The notes beneath the pieces are model-generated. The model did not search any database. It was not told the DNA's origin and saw nothing but the letters and a program-made list of their open reading frames with translations. This document shows, piece after piece, positions 43,064-52,078 of a stretch of 64,000 bases of DNA (position 1 is the stretch's first letter; every line of letters begins with the position of its first letter). Source of the DNA: CAYFKJ01 sp964528595 (GTDB taxonomy: Bacteria; Pseudomonadota; Alphaproteobacteria; UBA2966); NCBI GenBank assembly GCA_964528595.1, contig CAZGTM010000011.1, positions 21,163 through 85,162 on the forward strand, in the 5' to 3' direction. Both the position numbers and the translations under genes were made by a program.

Positions 43064-43963
43064 CTACGGTGAGGCCGCCGCCCGCCGCCGGGGCTTCTTG
43101 CCGGCCGGCGCCTGGCTGTAGTCGCCGAACGGGCCGTCCCGCTCCGCCACGGCCTGTTGCACGCCGCCGTCCATGGCGCTGCGCACGAAATCCCGGCCTT
43201 CCGGTGTGTTGCGCATGATGCCGTCGAGGATGGGCCCCAGCGTCTGGGTCGACTGAAGGCCCATGTTGTCGAAAGCCTGGTTGACGATGAGCTTCATGGC
43301 GGCCAGTTGGGTGACCGGAATACGCGCCATGCGCTCGGCAAAATAGCGGACCCGGTCGTCGAGATCTTCCAGCGGCACGGCATCGTTGATCAGGCCGATT
43401 TCCGCCGCCTCGGCGCCTGAGATGCTGTCCCCCATCAGGGCATAGTGCTTCGCCTTGGTCAGCCCCAGCCGGTAGATCCACATGCCCGTCAGGTGGCAGC
43501 CCCAGACCCGCGAATACGGCGTGCCCAGGCAGGCGTCGTCGGCCGCCACGATATAATCGGCGCACAAGGCCATTTCCGAACCGCCGCCGACGCAATAACC
43601 CTGGACCTTGGCGATTACCGGCTTGGGGCTGCGCCAGATCGACATGAACTTGGGCACGGGGCCGACGAACGGACTGGTCGCCATCATCATGTCGAGGCCG
43701 GGATCGTAGTTTTCCGGCTTCATGTTGAGGCCCCAGACCTCGAAGTGCTCGAGATCGTCGGAAAAATCGAAGCCGGCGCAAAACGAATCGCCCTCGCCCT
43801 CAAGCACGATAACCCGGACCTCGGGATCGAGGTTGGCCACGCCCAGGGCATGGTGGAGTTCCTCGGGCATCGGCGGCTTGATGGTGTTGAACTTTTCCGG
43901 CCGCGTGAACGTTATCGTCGCGATCGCGCCTTCGGTGCCATAGCTCAGCATCGTGTATTCCAT
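43064..43963 (-). CDS. Enoyl-CoA hydratase/isomerase family protein (crotonase fold)
   Basis: A protein of about 299 residues with a crotonase fold. The oxyanion-hole segments DSFCAGFDFSDD and GYCVGGGSEMALCAD are intact, and the Glu in GGGSEM matches one of the two catalytic glutamates of hydratases. The second glutamate position (usual QPE) reads TPYSR, so classic hydration may be altered. A basic 35-residue C-terminal tail extends beyond the usual family end. Two ATGs in tandem (43966 and 43963) follow GGGAGG; the second has the better spacing. It heads an operon with a TetR gene behind a palindromic site. Confidence 0.85.
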   Translation of the reverse strand: MEYTMLSYGTEGAIATITFTRPEKFNTIKPPMPEELHHALGVANLDPEVRVIVLEGEGDSFCAGFDFSDDLEHFEVWGLNMKPENYDPGLDMMMATSPFVGPVPKFMSIWRSPKPVIAKVQGYCVGGGSEMALCADYIVAADDACLGTPYSRVWGCHLTGMWIYRLGLTKAKHYALMGDSISGAEAAEIGLINDAVPLEDLDDRVRYFAERMARIPVTQLAAMKLIVNQAFDNMGLQSTQTLGPILDGIMRNTPEGRDFVRSAMDGGVQQAVAERDGPFGDYSQAPAGKKPRRRAAASP

Positions 43964-44010
43964 CATCACCTCCCACTCGGCATAACTAACTGTTAATTCA
44001 GGGCTAATAA

Positions 44011-44030
44011 TCTACCGACCGATCGGTAGA
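44011..44030. promoter_or_regulatory. TetR operator candidate before the enoyl-CoA hydratase operon
   Basis: TCTACCGA (44011-44018) and TCGGTAGA (44023-44030) are exact 8-base inverted arms around CCGA. This TACCGACC-type palindrome is common for TetR-family regulators. It lies 47 bases before the hydratase start and is the expected site for the TetR encoded in that operon. The downstream A/T-rich GTTAATT and TAATAA may form the promoter. Confidence 0.72.
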
Positions 44031-44052
44031 TGTCAAGGCAAAGCGAGGCGGA

Positions 44053-45714
44053 TCAGGCCCGCGACGCCGAATTTCCTTCGAGATCGACGCGCACGCCGTA
44101 GTCCTCAAGCGCGCCCGCGACGCTGACGGCGCGGCGCTGTACGTCCGCCAGCACCCGCGCCGGTAGCCGGTCGGCGGGGTCGCCGTAACCGCCGCCGCCG
44201 GCCTCAAAGACCGTCAGCGTCGAGCCTGCCTCGAGGACGATGCGGCCCTTGGGCGGAATGGGCTCCCCGTTGATCTCGAAGCGCCGCGGCGCGCCGGGCC
44301 GGCCGCCCAGAAAACCGCGGGCGGGAAATTCGGTGCGCATGCCGAACATGAAGATGGTCTTGGCCTGGCCGCTGGTGTTGGTCATTTCGGCGACCTGGCC
44401 GAGGCCGCCGCGGAATTCGCCGGCGCCGCCGGAATCGGGCAACAGCTGGCGCCGCACGACGGTCATGCCGGTCTCGTTCTCCCAGACCTCGCTGGCGACC
44501 ACGGCGTTGTTGGTCGGCGACGGCGTCGTGTTGTGGCCGTCCAGTCCGGCCATGGCGCCGAGACCGCCTGCCAGGAAATATTGCACCGAGGCGGCCTCGC
44601 CGCCCTTGCCCTCGGCGTGAACGATGAAAAGCGAGGCCATGCCGGCGTCGGCCTGGACGCGGTCGGGTATGGCGTCGGCCAGGGCGCCCATGATCAGGGG
44701 CACGATGTACCAGCCGACGGAGTGCCGCCCGCCCGTCGGGGAGGGGCGCCGGGCGTCGAGGATGCAGCCCTCGGGCGCGCTCACCTCGATGGGCAAGGTG
44801 GCGCCCTCGTTGTTGGGAATGCCCGGCGTGGTCAGACATTTAATGGTGTAGGCCGTGAACGCCCGCGTATAGCACATTGGCACGTTGACGGCGTAGGGCG
44901 AGGACGGCCCGGTGCCGGCGAAATCGACATCGACCGAACCGCCCTTGACGGTGACGGTACAGGTGAGCTCCGTCGCGTCGCCGACGGTCTCGACGCCGAT
45001 GCGGTTGCTGTAGACGCCGTCGGGGATATCCTCGATGCGGCCGCGGATGGCTTGTTCCGAATTGTCGATGACGCCGTCGGCCAGCTCGGCGAGGTCGTCG
45101 AGGCCGTATTCCGCCATCAATTCCAGCAGCAGGCGTTCGCCCACCGTACAGCCCGAAACGTTGGCCAGCAGATCGCCGAACACCAGGTCAGCGCCGCGAA
45201 CGTTGGCGCCGATCAGGTCGTGCAGCTGGCGGTCGGGCTCGCCTGCGTTGTAAAGCTTGCAGACCGGCAGGATCAGGCCTTCCTGGTAGATCTCGGTGTT
45301 GTGGGCCGAGAGGCCGACGCCGCCGACATCTGGCAGGTGGGAGATCGTCATGACGAAACCCACCAGCCTGTCGCCGCTGAAGACCGCGCGGGCGACGCAG
45401 ATATCCGGCGTGTGGCCGGTGCCGAGCCAGGGGTCGTTGGTGACGACGACGTCGCCCGGCCGCCATTCCTCGACGGGGAAGCGGGCCAGCATGTGCTTCA
45501 TGGTGAAGGGCGCGGTGCCGATGAAGGCCGGCATGGAAAGCGTCGCCTGGCCGATCGAACGGCCTTGGGCGTCGAACACGACGCAGGCGGCGTCCCAGGC
45601 TTCGCGCACGCCGACCGAGAAGGCAGTACGGACGATGGAGATCAGCACTTCGTCGGTGATGGCCGTCAAACGGTCCCACATGATGCCGAGGTCGACGGCG
45701 TCGATCTTCCTCAT
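44053..45714 (-). CDS. Hydantoinase/oxoprolinase B-type subunit
   Basis: A 553-residue HyuB-family protein, the partner of HyuA in ATP-dependent opening of N-methylhydantoin, 5-oxoproline, acetone or related compounds. Family segments are NDPWLGTGHTPDI, HLPDVGG, the PSPTGGRHSVGWY region and DSGGAGEFRGGLG near residue 430. It overlaps hyuA by four bases (ATGA). The set RidA-oxidase-HyuA-HyuB points to a cyclic amide or imide derived from an amine. The substrate is not determinable. Confidence 0.9.
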   Translation of the reverse strand: MRKIDAVDLGIMWDRLTAITDEVLISIVRTAFSVGVREAWDAACVVFDAQGRSIGQATLSMPAFIGTAPFTMKHMLARFPVEEWRPGDVVVTNDPWLGTGHTPDICVARAVFSGDRLVGFVMTISHLPDVGGVGLSAHNTEIYQEGLILPVCKLYNAGEPDRQLHDLIGANVRGADLVFGDLLANVSGCTVGERLLLELMAEYGLDDLAELADGVIDNSEQAIRGRIEDIPDGVYSNRIGVETVGDATELTCTVTVKGGSVDVDFAGTGPSSPYAVNVPMCYTRAFTAYTIKCLTTPGIPNNEGATLPIEVSAPEGCILDARRPSPTGGRHSVGWYIVPLIMGALADAIPDRVQADAGMASLFIVHAEGKGGEAASVQYFLAGGLGAMAGLDGHNTTPSPTNNAVVASEVWENETGMTVVRRQLLPDSGGAGEFRGGLGQVAEMTNTSGQAKTIFMFGMRTEFPARGFLGGRPGAPRRFEINGEPIPPKGRIVLEAGSTLTVFEAGGGGYGDPADRLPARVLADVQRRAVSVAGALEDYGVRVDLEGNSASRA

Positions 45715-47816
45715 GCCCGGTCTCCCTCCGTTGCGGATCCGGCGATGCTGACGATCAGGTTGCCGTGGTCGTCGACCACCACCTCGTCGCCGTCGCCCAC
45801 GACATAGGTCGATTCTCGCTCCTCCACCAGCGCCGGGCCGATGAAGCGGTCGCCCGGGTTGAGGGCGTAGCGGTCGTAGACCGGGCAGTCGCTGAATTCG
45901 TTGTGGTCGGGCACGTAAGCCTGGCGCGTGCCCTTGATGGCCTGGTCCGACGAGCCCGCGTCCAGCACGTAATCGCCGACGCCCGGCGGGGCGGGGCCGA
46001 TGACCTCGGCCTTCCAGTTGATGATCTCCACGGGTTCAGAGGGGAAGCTCTTGGAAAAGATGCGGGCGTAGGCCTCGGCGAAGAGCGCCGGCAGGGCCGC
46101 GACCGCCGCAGCATCGTCGCCCGGCGGCAGGGTGACCTCGATTTCCGAGCCCTGGCCCTGGTAGCGCATGTCGAGACGCCGCACCACGGTGAGGTCCTCG
46201 AGGCCGAGCCTGGCCTCCTTGAGATGCTCCGCCGCCTCCGCCGACAGCGCCTCGAAACGGGTGGCCAACGCCGCAGCGTCGAGCTCGGCGGCGGCCAGGC
46301 GCTCCGAACGCAGGATTTCGAACGACAAGGGGCTGGCCAGCAAACCCACCGCCGACATGACGCCGGCGCCGACGGGAAAGATCACCACCGGTACCCGCAG
46401 CTTGCGCGCCACCCGGCAGGCATGGGCCGGGCCGGATCCCCCGAAAGCCGTCATGGCGCAGGCGCGGTAGTCGAAGCCCCGTTCCGAGGCGTGGTTGCGG
46501 AAGGCGCGGCTGATGTCCTCGTTGACCGATTCATGGATGCCCCAGGCGGCGCGCTCGGTGGAGACGTCGAGCGGCTCGGCGATGACGCGGCCGATGACGC
46601 GGGCGGCGCCGTCCTTGTCCAGCGCCATCTCGCCGCCCAGGAAAAACGCCGGATCGAGATAGCCGAGGCACAGGTTGGCGTCGGTCAGCGTCGGCTCCTC
46701 CCCGCCCTGGCCGTAACACACCGGTCCCGGTTCGGCGCCGGCGCTGTGCGGTCCGACGCGCACCGTGCCGCGCTGGTCGATACCGGCGATGGAACCGCCG
46801 CCGGAGCCGATCTCGATCAGGTCGATGACGGGGATCTTGGCGGGCAGGCCGCTGCCCATCTTGAATTCGTGGACGCGGGCGACTTCCAATTCGTAGCGTT
46901 TGAGCGCTTCGCCGTCGCGGATCAGCGCGCCCTTGGCCGTGGTGCCGCCCATGTCGTAGGAGAGCAGGTTGGGGCGCTCCAGCTGTTTGCCCAGCATGGC
47001 CGACTGCAGCACGCCGGCGGCGGGACCGGATTCCAGCATGCGCACCGGATATTTGCGCGCCGTATCCAGCGTCACGGTGCCGCCCGACGACGACATGATG
47101 TAGAAGGCGCCTTCGAAACCGCGCGCTTTCAGGCCCTGTTCCAGCTTGTCGAGATAGCGGTCGAACATCGGCCCGGTGAAGGCGTTCATCGCGGTCGTCG
47201 TCCAGCGCTCGTATTCGCGCAAAAACGGAAAGACGTCCGCCGAGGTGGAAACGTAAAGCTCGGGGAAGTCGCTCGCGATGATGTCGGCGGCAGCGAGTTC
47301 GTGGTCGGGATTGGCCGGGCTGTTGAGGAAACAGACGGCCAGGGCCTCCAAGCCATTGTCTTCGATCATTGCCGCGACCTTGCGGCGCACTTCGCCGCCG
47401 TCCAGCGGCGCCGAAACGCTGCCGTCGGCCGCCATCCGTTCCCCGATCTCAGCCCTGAGGTGCGGCGGCGTCAGCGGCGGCGGGTAGGCGATGGTGAGGT
47501 CGTACATGTCGTAGCGCCGCTCGCGCGCGATGTCGAAAACGTCGGCAAAGCCCGCCGTGCAGAGCACGCCTGTCACCGCCCCGCGCCGCTCGATCAGGGA
47601 ATTGGTCACCAGGGTGGTGCCGTGGGCGATGACATGGACCGACGGCAGGGCGACCCCGGCCTTCTCGAGCAGGGCTTCGAGGCCGGTCAGCACAGACTGC
47701 GAGGGATCGGCGGGTGTCGTCAGCTGCTTGTGGATGACGAGGCGGTGGTCGTCCTCTGACAACAGGGCGAAATCCGTGAAGGTGCCGCCGATATCAATGC
47801 CAACTCGGTATGTCAC
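45711..47816 (-). CDS. Hydantoinase/oxoprolinase A-type subunit
   Basis: A 701-residue HyuA-family ATPase subunit with the actin-like phosphate-binding DIGGTFTDFALL at the N-terminus, HGTTLVTN, LSYDMGGTTAKG and GSGPAHACRVA motifs. It works with the adjacent B subunit. The start is GTG, overlapping the oxidase stop (GTGA), as at the junction with hyuB. Bicyclic hydantoinases and acetone carboxylase use the same fold; no gamma subunit of acetone carboxylase is nearby, so carboxylase is less likely. Confidence 0.9.
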   Translation of the reverse strand: MTYRVGIDIGGTFTDFALLSEDDHRLVIHKQLTTPADPSQSVLTGLEALLEKAGVALPSVHVIAHGTTLVTNSLIERRGAVTGVLCTAGFADVFDIARERRYDMYDLTIAYPPPLTPPHLRAEIGERMAADGSVSAPLDGGEVRRKVAAMIEDNGLEALAVCFLNSPANPDHELAAADIIASDFPELYVSTSADVFPFLREYERWTTTAMNAFTGPMFDRYLDKLEQGLKARGFEGAFYIMSSSGGTVTLDTARKYPVRMLESGPAAGVLQSAMLGKQLERPNLLSYDMGGTTAKGALIRDGEALKRYELEVARVHEFKMGSGLPAKIPVIDLIEIGSGGGSIAGIDQRGTVRVGPHSAGAEPGPVCYGQGGEEPTLTDANLCLGYLDPAFFLGGEMALDKDGAARVIGRVIAEPLDVSTERAAWGIHESVNEDISRAFRNHASERGFDYRACAMTAFGGSGPAHACRVARKLRVPVVIFPVGAGVMSAVGLLASPLSFEILRSERLAAAELDAAALATRFEALSAEAAEHLKEARLGLEDLTVVRRLDMRYQGQGSEIEVTLPPGDDAAAVAALPALFAEAYARIFSKSFPSEPVEIINWKAEVIGPAPPGVGDYVLDAGSSDQAIKGTRQAYVPDHNEFSDCPVYDRYALNPGDRFIGPALVEERESTYVVGDGDEVVVDDHGNLIVSIAGSATEGDRA

Positions 47817-49117
47817 GCGCGTCCGTTCCTCGCTTTGTCACGGGCATCTTTCCAGTTCGCCCAAGGCATGTATATACGCGGCCCGTGGCGTTTCAGAAAG
47901 TAGCCGCTAATCGGCTCGACCTCGGAATAGGGCAGCGGCGGGGCTTCCCCGTCCTCGGCGAGCAATCCCGCCAAGGCCGGCCCCAGAGCCGTACAAAGCG
48001 CGATGCCGCGGCCGTTGCAGCCGATCGCCGCCAGCAAGCCGGGGCCGAGTTGGTGCAGGCGGGGCAGGAAATCGTTCGTTAGGGCCGCCGTGCCGGACCA
48101 GATGTAATCTTCTTCAGGTACCTCGGACAGTTTGAGCCGCCGGGCCAAGTTCTCCCGGATCAGCCGGGACATGCGCGCCTTCGCGCCATAGGGCACCATC
48201 GAAACAGCGGCGCTGATGAGGCGGTTGTCGGCGTCGTAGCGGAACGAAAAGGGATGGCCGCTGGTGTCGGTGGCGGCCTGCCGGCCGGGCAGGATGCGCC
48301 TCGTGACGTCCTCGCCGACCGGCTTGGTGGCGAGCTGATGAACGGTAAGCGGCATCAGGGAGCGGTGCAGCCGCGGCCACAGGGAACCCGTCAGGGCGTT
48401 CGTGGCCATCAACACCTTGGTGGCCTTGACGGCGCCCTGACGCGTCCGCAGCAGCCAGCCGTCGGCGGTCTGGTCGAGGCCGGTAACGGCGGTGTCCTCG
48501 AAAATCCGGACGCCGTCATTTTCCGCCGCCGCCGCCAAACCCCGCGTGTATTTGACCGGATTGATCTGTCCGCCGGAATGATCGAGCAGGGCGCCGGCAA
48601 AGATGTCGCTGCCCGTGGCCCGGGCGGTTTGATCGCGGACCAGCAAGTCAACTTTTTTGCCGCGCTTTTGCCATTGCCCGAACCGCCGCTCCAGCGGCGG
48701 CAGGGCGACGGCGGCGTGGGCCGGTTGCAGAAAGCCGGTCTGTTCGGCGTCGCACTCGATCCCATGACGGCGGGCCAGTTCGAAAACCAGATCGCCCGCG
48801 CCGGCGACAATGGCGTTGAGGCGGTTGCCGGCCTCTTCGCCCAGTTTGGCCACCACGTCGTCCGGATCGCCCCGGGCCAACATGGGCGCCACGACGCCGG
48901 CGTTGCGGCCCGACGCGCCCCAGGCGATGCCGCCCTGCTCCAGTACCACGACCGAGACGCCGCACTCGGCCAAATGCAGTGCCGTCGAGAAGCCCAGGAA
49001 GCCGCCGCCGATAACGGCGACATCCGTATCCAGATCGCCCTGCAAAGCGGGACGCTTGGGCCTGTCACCGGCGGTGGCGTGCCACAATACGTCTGACGGA
49101 GCGGGCAGGGTGGACAT
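47813..49117 (-). CDS. FAD-dependent amino acid/amine oxidoreductase (DAO family)
   Basis: A 434-residue flavoprotein with an N-terminal Rossmann motif VAVIGGGFLGFSTALHLAE and VVVLEQGGIAWGASGRNAG, and a C-terminal IGCNGRGIALC FAD segment. This is the D-amino acid oxidase/gamma-glutamylputrescine oxidase type. Such enzymes produce imines, which fits the RidA gene three bases upstream in the same operon, since RidA hydrolyses reactive imines. The ATG at 49117 lies three bases from the RidA stop. Confidence 0.88.
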   Translation of the reverse strand: MSTLPAPSDVLWHATAGDRPKRPALQGDLDTDVAVIGGGFLGFSTALHLAECGVSVVVLEQGGIAWGASGRNAGVVAPMLARGDPDDVVAKLGEEAGNRLNAIVAGAGDLVFELARRHGIECDAEQTGFLQPAHAAVALPPLERRFGQWQKRGKKVDLLVRDQTARATGSDIFAGALLDHSGGQINPVKYTRGLAAAAENDGVRIFEDTAVTGLDQTADGWLLRTRQGAVKATKVLMATNALTGSLWPRLHRSLMPLTVHQLATKPVGEDVTRRILPGRQAATDTSGHPFSFRYDADNRLISAAVSMVPYGAKARMSRLIRENLARRLKLSEVPEEDYIWSGTAALTNDFLPRLHQLGPGLLAAIGCNGRGIALCTALGPALAGLLAEDGEAPPLPYSEVEPISGYFLKRHGPRIYMPWANWKDARDKARNGRA

Positions 49118-49120
49118 GCT

Positions 49121-49507
49121 CTAGTCGCGCTGGCGCAGAGCGGTTACCTCGATCTCAACCTTCATGGCCGGGTCGGCGAACTGGGTGACGAGCGTCGTGT
49201 TGGTCGGGCGGATCTTGTCGAAAATCTCCTTCAACTGCGCCGAGACCGGCCAGACGAAGTCGCGCTCGCTGACGAAGACGCGGACGCGGACGACGTCGGC
49301 GAAGCCCGACTGGGCCTCCGTCAGGGCGCCCTCGATGTTCTGCAGCACCTGGCGCGTCTGGCCTTCGATGTCCTCGGCGATTTCGCCGGATTTGGGATCG
49401 TGGCCGGAGGAACCGGAGACGAAAACCCAATCGCCGTCGATGACGGCGCGGGCGTAGCCGGCGAGTTCCTCGAACTTGGAGCCGGTGAAGATGTGCTGAC
49501 GGGCCAT
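49121..49507 (-). CDS. RidA/YjgF family imine deaminase
   Basis: A 128-residue RidA-family protein (VFVSGSSGHDPKSGEIAEDIEGQTRQVLQNIEGAL and the conserved Arg in KIRPTNTTLV). These trimeric enzymes hydrolyse enamine/imine intermediates. The ATG at 49507 was chosen because the family starts here (HIFTGSKFEE) and AAGGA lies upstream; 32 extra upstream residues would overlap the divergent promoter. First gene of the oxidase-hydantoinase operon. Confidence 0.9.
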   Translation of the reverse strand: MARQHIFTGSKFEELAGYARAVIDGDWVFVSGSSGHDPKSGEIAEDIEGQTRQVLQNIEGALTEAQSGFADVVRVRVFVSERDFVWPVSAQLKEIFDKIRPTNTTLVTQFADPAMKVEIEVTALRQRD

Positions 49508-49596
49508 GTGGGGGAGGTCCTTTGCGGATGGAATTAATCTGCCATAGTGTAGAGGTATCGCGCGTTTGCGCAAAGATTGCCGAAGGGAAGACTTGC

Positions 49597-49953
49597 ATGG
49601 CACGGGACGAAAGCTTCACGCTTTACGATCTGAAGGTCGAGTGGCTGGCCGGTGAAAAACCGTGCTGGTGCGGCGCCAAGGAAGGGGACCATTTTACCCT
49701 TGAGGGCGAACATATCGATTTCGGTCCGGACACCAGGTGGTCAATGTATACCCTGGCGGCGTTGCTGCCGCTGCTGCCGGCCAAGCAGCGCGAGACCCAC
49801 CAGAACGACTGGATGACGACGGACGCCGAGATCGCCTGTCCCGATCCGAGCTGCGGCTCGCGTTTCCGCATCAGCCGCACCGGCACCCGCACCTTCAAAC
49901 ATTCGGAAACCACCGCCGTACCGCTGCCTCCCGCCAGGGATGAGGCGGATTGA
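49597..49953 (+). CDS. Small four-cysteine protein, resembles TIGR04076 family
   Basis: A 118-residue soluble protein of unknown function. Two CxxC-like pairs, KPCWCG and ACPDPSCG, suggest a zinc or Fe-S site. The core LAALLPLLPAKQRETHQNDWMTTDAEIACPDP matches, from memory, the small TIGR04076-type proteins often beside aldo/keto reductases. The ATG at 49597 follows GAAGGGAAG; a longer frame begins at 49522 inside the divergent promoter. Its stop overlaps the next ATG by one base, so it is translationally coupled to the aldo/keto reductase. Confidence 0.75.
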   Translation: MARDESFTLYDLKVEWLAGEKPCWCGAKEGDHFTLEGEHIDFGPDTRWSMYTLAALLPLLPAKQRETHQNDWMTTDAEIACPDPSCGSRFRISRTGTRTFKHSETTAVPLPPARDEAD

Positions 49954-50996
49954 TGGCAGCGGTCGAGCGCGCCGAACTCAAGCCCGGCTATGATATCTCG
50001 CGCATTCTCAAGGGCGGCTGGCATCTGGCCGGCGACCACGGCGATATCGACCGGACGCAGGCGGTCAAGGACATGGCGGCCTTCGTCGAAGCGGGCGTCA
50101 CGACGTTCGATTGCGCCGACATTTACACCGGCGTGGAGGAATTGATCGGCGACTTCCGCCGCGCCTACCCCTCGCTGGCCAAGGTTATCCGGGTCCACAC
50201 CAAGCACGTGCCCGACTACGACATCATGGAAACGGTCGACGCCGCCTACACCGAGGGCATCATCGACCGCTCATTGCAGCGGCTGGGGATGGACTGCCTC
50301 GACATGGTGCAGTACTGCTGGTGGGACACCGACGTCCCGCGCTATATCGACACCGCCATGGCGCTCAAGGCGCTCAAGGAAAAAGGCAAGATCGCCGAAT
50401 TGTCGGTGACCAACTTCAATGCCGAAATCATGGCGGAACTGAAGTACGCCGGCTTTCCGATGGTGACAAATCAGCTGCAGTATTCGGTGCTGGACCGGCG
50501 GGCGGAAAACGTCACCGTCGATTTCTGCCGGGAGAACGGCATCCAGCTGCTGTGTTACGGCTCCCTGGCCGGCGGCTTTCTCTCGGACGGCTGGCTCGGC
50601 AAGCCGGAGCCTGTGGAAGCGTTCAGCAACCGCTCCCTCACCAAGTACAAGCTCATCATCGAGGATTTCGGCGGCTGGCCACTTTTTCAGGAGTTGCTTC
50701 AGGCCCTGAAGAACGTCGGGGACCGTCACGGTTCAAGCATTGCCCAGGTGGCGGTGCGCTGGATCCTCGACCGGCCCCAGGTCGCCGGCGCCATCGTCGG
50801 CGCGACGTCGGTCCGGCACCTGGACGAAAACCTCAGGCTTTTTGATTTCGTTCTGACGCCCGAGGACGAGGCGGAAATCGCCGCGGTGGCCGACCGGCGC
50901 ACGGGCCCGTTGGGCGATTGCTTCGATCTGGAGCGCGACAAGACCGGCCGCCACGGCCGCATCATGAAGTACAATCTCAACGACGACAGGGTCTAA
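49953..50996 (+). CDS. Aldo/keto reductase with catalytic His replaced
   Basis: A 347-residue aldo/keto reductase-fold protein. Asp53 and Tyr58 (FDCADIY) and Lys84 (HTKH) are present, but the active-site His position in LDMVQYCWW is Cys122. The C-terminal NADPH-binding segment IVGATSVRHLDENL is retained, so cofactor binding is likely. A closely similar protein is encoded convergently right after it, overlapping by four bases. Loss of the His usually lowers carbonyl reduction and can allow other reactions such as double-bond reduction, as in 5-beta-reductases. Confidence 0.86.
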   Translation: MAAVERAELKPGYDISRILKGGWHLAGDHGDIDRTQAVKDMAAFVEAGVTTFDCADIYTGVEELIGDFRRAYPSLAKVIRVHTKHVPDYDIMETVDAAYTEGIIDRSLQRLGMDCLDMVQYCWWDTDVPRYIDTAMALKALKEKGKIAELSVTNFNAEIMAELKYAGFPMVTNQLQYSVLDRRAENVTVDFCRENGIQLLCYGSLAGGFLSDGWLGKPEPVEAFSNRSLTKYKLIIEDFGGWPLFQELLQALKNVGDRHGSSIAQVAVRWILDRPQVAGAIVGATSVRHLDENLRLFDFVLTPEDEAEIAAVADRRTGPLGDCFDLERDKTGRHGRIMKYNLNDDRV

Positions 50997-52012
50997 TTCT
51001 CCGCTCGGGAAGTCCTGATCAGGCGCCGCATGGGGCCGTCCGCATCACGCTCCAATTCGCCGGGATCGCCCACCGGTTCATGAGCACGTCGGAGGACGTC
51101 GTCAATTGCAGCCCGGTCGCCGTCATCCAGCGCCAGCGAAAAGAGTTCAAGATTGGCCGCCAGGTTGCGGGCGTTCGACGCCCCCATCAGAACCGCTCCG
51201 ATGCCTGGCCGTTCCAGCACCCAGCGGGCCGCGACGGAAGGTATGCCGATCTTGTGTTTTTCGGCGATGGCGGCGAGGACGCCGAGCAATTCCCGATAGA
51301 GGTTCCAGCCGCCGAACAGGTCGATCATGAGGCGGTACTCGCGGCTGTGGTCCGATCCGGCCAGCGGTCGCGGATCGGATTTTTCCAACCATTTCGGTCC
51401 GAGGAAGCCGCCGCAGAGCGGGCCGTAGCCCAGGAGCGCGATCTTGCGGGCCCGGCAGAGATCGACCAATGAATTTTCCGCGCGGCGGTCGATCAGCGAA
51501 TATTGCACCTGGTTGCTGACGATGGGCATGTCCGCGGACAATGCTTCGGCGAGCATGGTAGTGCTGAAGTTCGTGACGCCGAGAAGATGGATTTTGCCCG
51601 CCGCTTGCAAGTCCCGCAGCGTTTCGAGCACCTTAATCGATCCCGCCGGGTCGGGCCGCCACCACTGCAATTGCAGCAGGTCGATTTGCGCCGTACCGAG
51701 TTCTTCCAAAGAGCGGTCGACGGCGGCCGCCACTTCCTCTCCCGCAGGCAGGGGGTCATGGGCGCCAAGCGAATAGCGGGTGTGGACGCGGATATCCTCG
51801 CCCGGGCGCTCGCGCCGGAAGCGGCCCAGCAATTCCTCGCCGCCCGGGTAGCTGTCCGATGTTTCGAAGGTGGTGACGCCGGCGTCCGCGTGATCGTGCA
51901 GCGACCGCAGGGCGACCTTCCGGTCCAGCCCCTGGGTCTGCCAGCCGCCATGGATGAGCCGTGAAATCCGGTATCCCGGCGCCAGTTCGAAGGTATCGAC
52001 ACGTGCCGTCAT
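50993..52012 (-). CDS. Degenerate aldo/keto reductase paralogue
   Basis: A 339-residue paralogue of the neighbouring convergent gene (compare ELAPGYRISRLIHGGW with ELKPGYDISRILKGGW). Only one tetrad residue is left: Glu50 stands for Asp and Tyr55 is kept (FETSDSY), Arg79 stands for Lys (HTRY), and Gln116 stands for His (LLQLQWW). The NADP-binding end VLMGASNARNLAANL is preserved. It may bind NADPH without normal reductase chemistry. The gene lies after the livK terminator on the same strand and may have its own promoter or rely on read-through. Confidence 0.83.
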   Translation of the reverse strand: MTARVDTFELAPGYRISRLIHGGWQTQGLDRKVALRSLHDHADAGVTTFETSDSYPGGEELLGRFRRERPGEDIRVHTRYSLGAHDPLPAGEEVAAAVDRSLEELGTAQIDLLQLQWWRPDPAGSIKVLETLRDLQAAGKIHLLGVTNFSTTMLAEALSADMPIVSNQVQYSLIDRRAENSLVDLCRARKIALLGYGPLCGGFLGPKWLEKSDPRPLAGSDHSREYRLMIDLFGGWNLYRELLGVLAAIAEKHKIGIPSVAARWVLERPGIGAVLMGASNARNLAANLELFSLALDDGDRAAIDDVLRRAHEPVGDPGELERDADGPMRRLIRTSRAEN

Positions 52013-52024
52013 GTTTGATCCACG

Positions 52025-52058
52025 AAAAAGGGCCGGCCGATGGATCCCGGCCGGCCCC
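52025..52058 (-). terminator. Intrinsic terminator of livK
   Basis: Read on the minus strand, GGGCCGGCC (52057-52049) pairs with GGCCGGCCC (52038-52030) in a 9-bp GC stem with a ten-base loop, followed by TTTTTCGTG. It begins about 21 bases after the livK stop. Confidence 0.82.
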
Positions 52059-52078
52059 GATTTCGTCGAGAGCGATGC

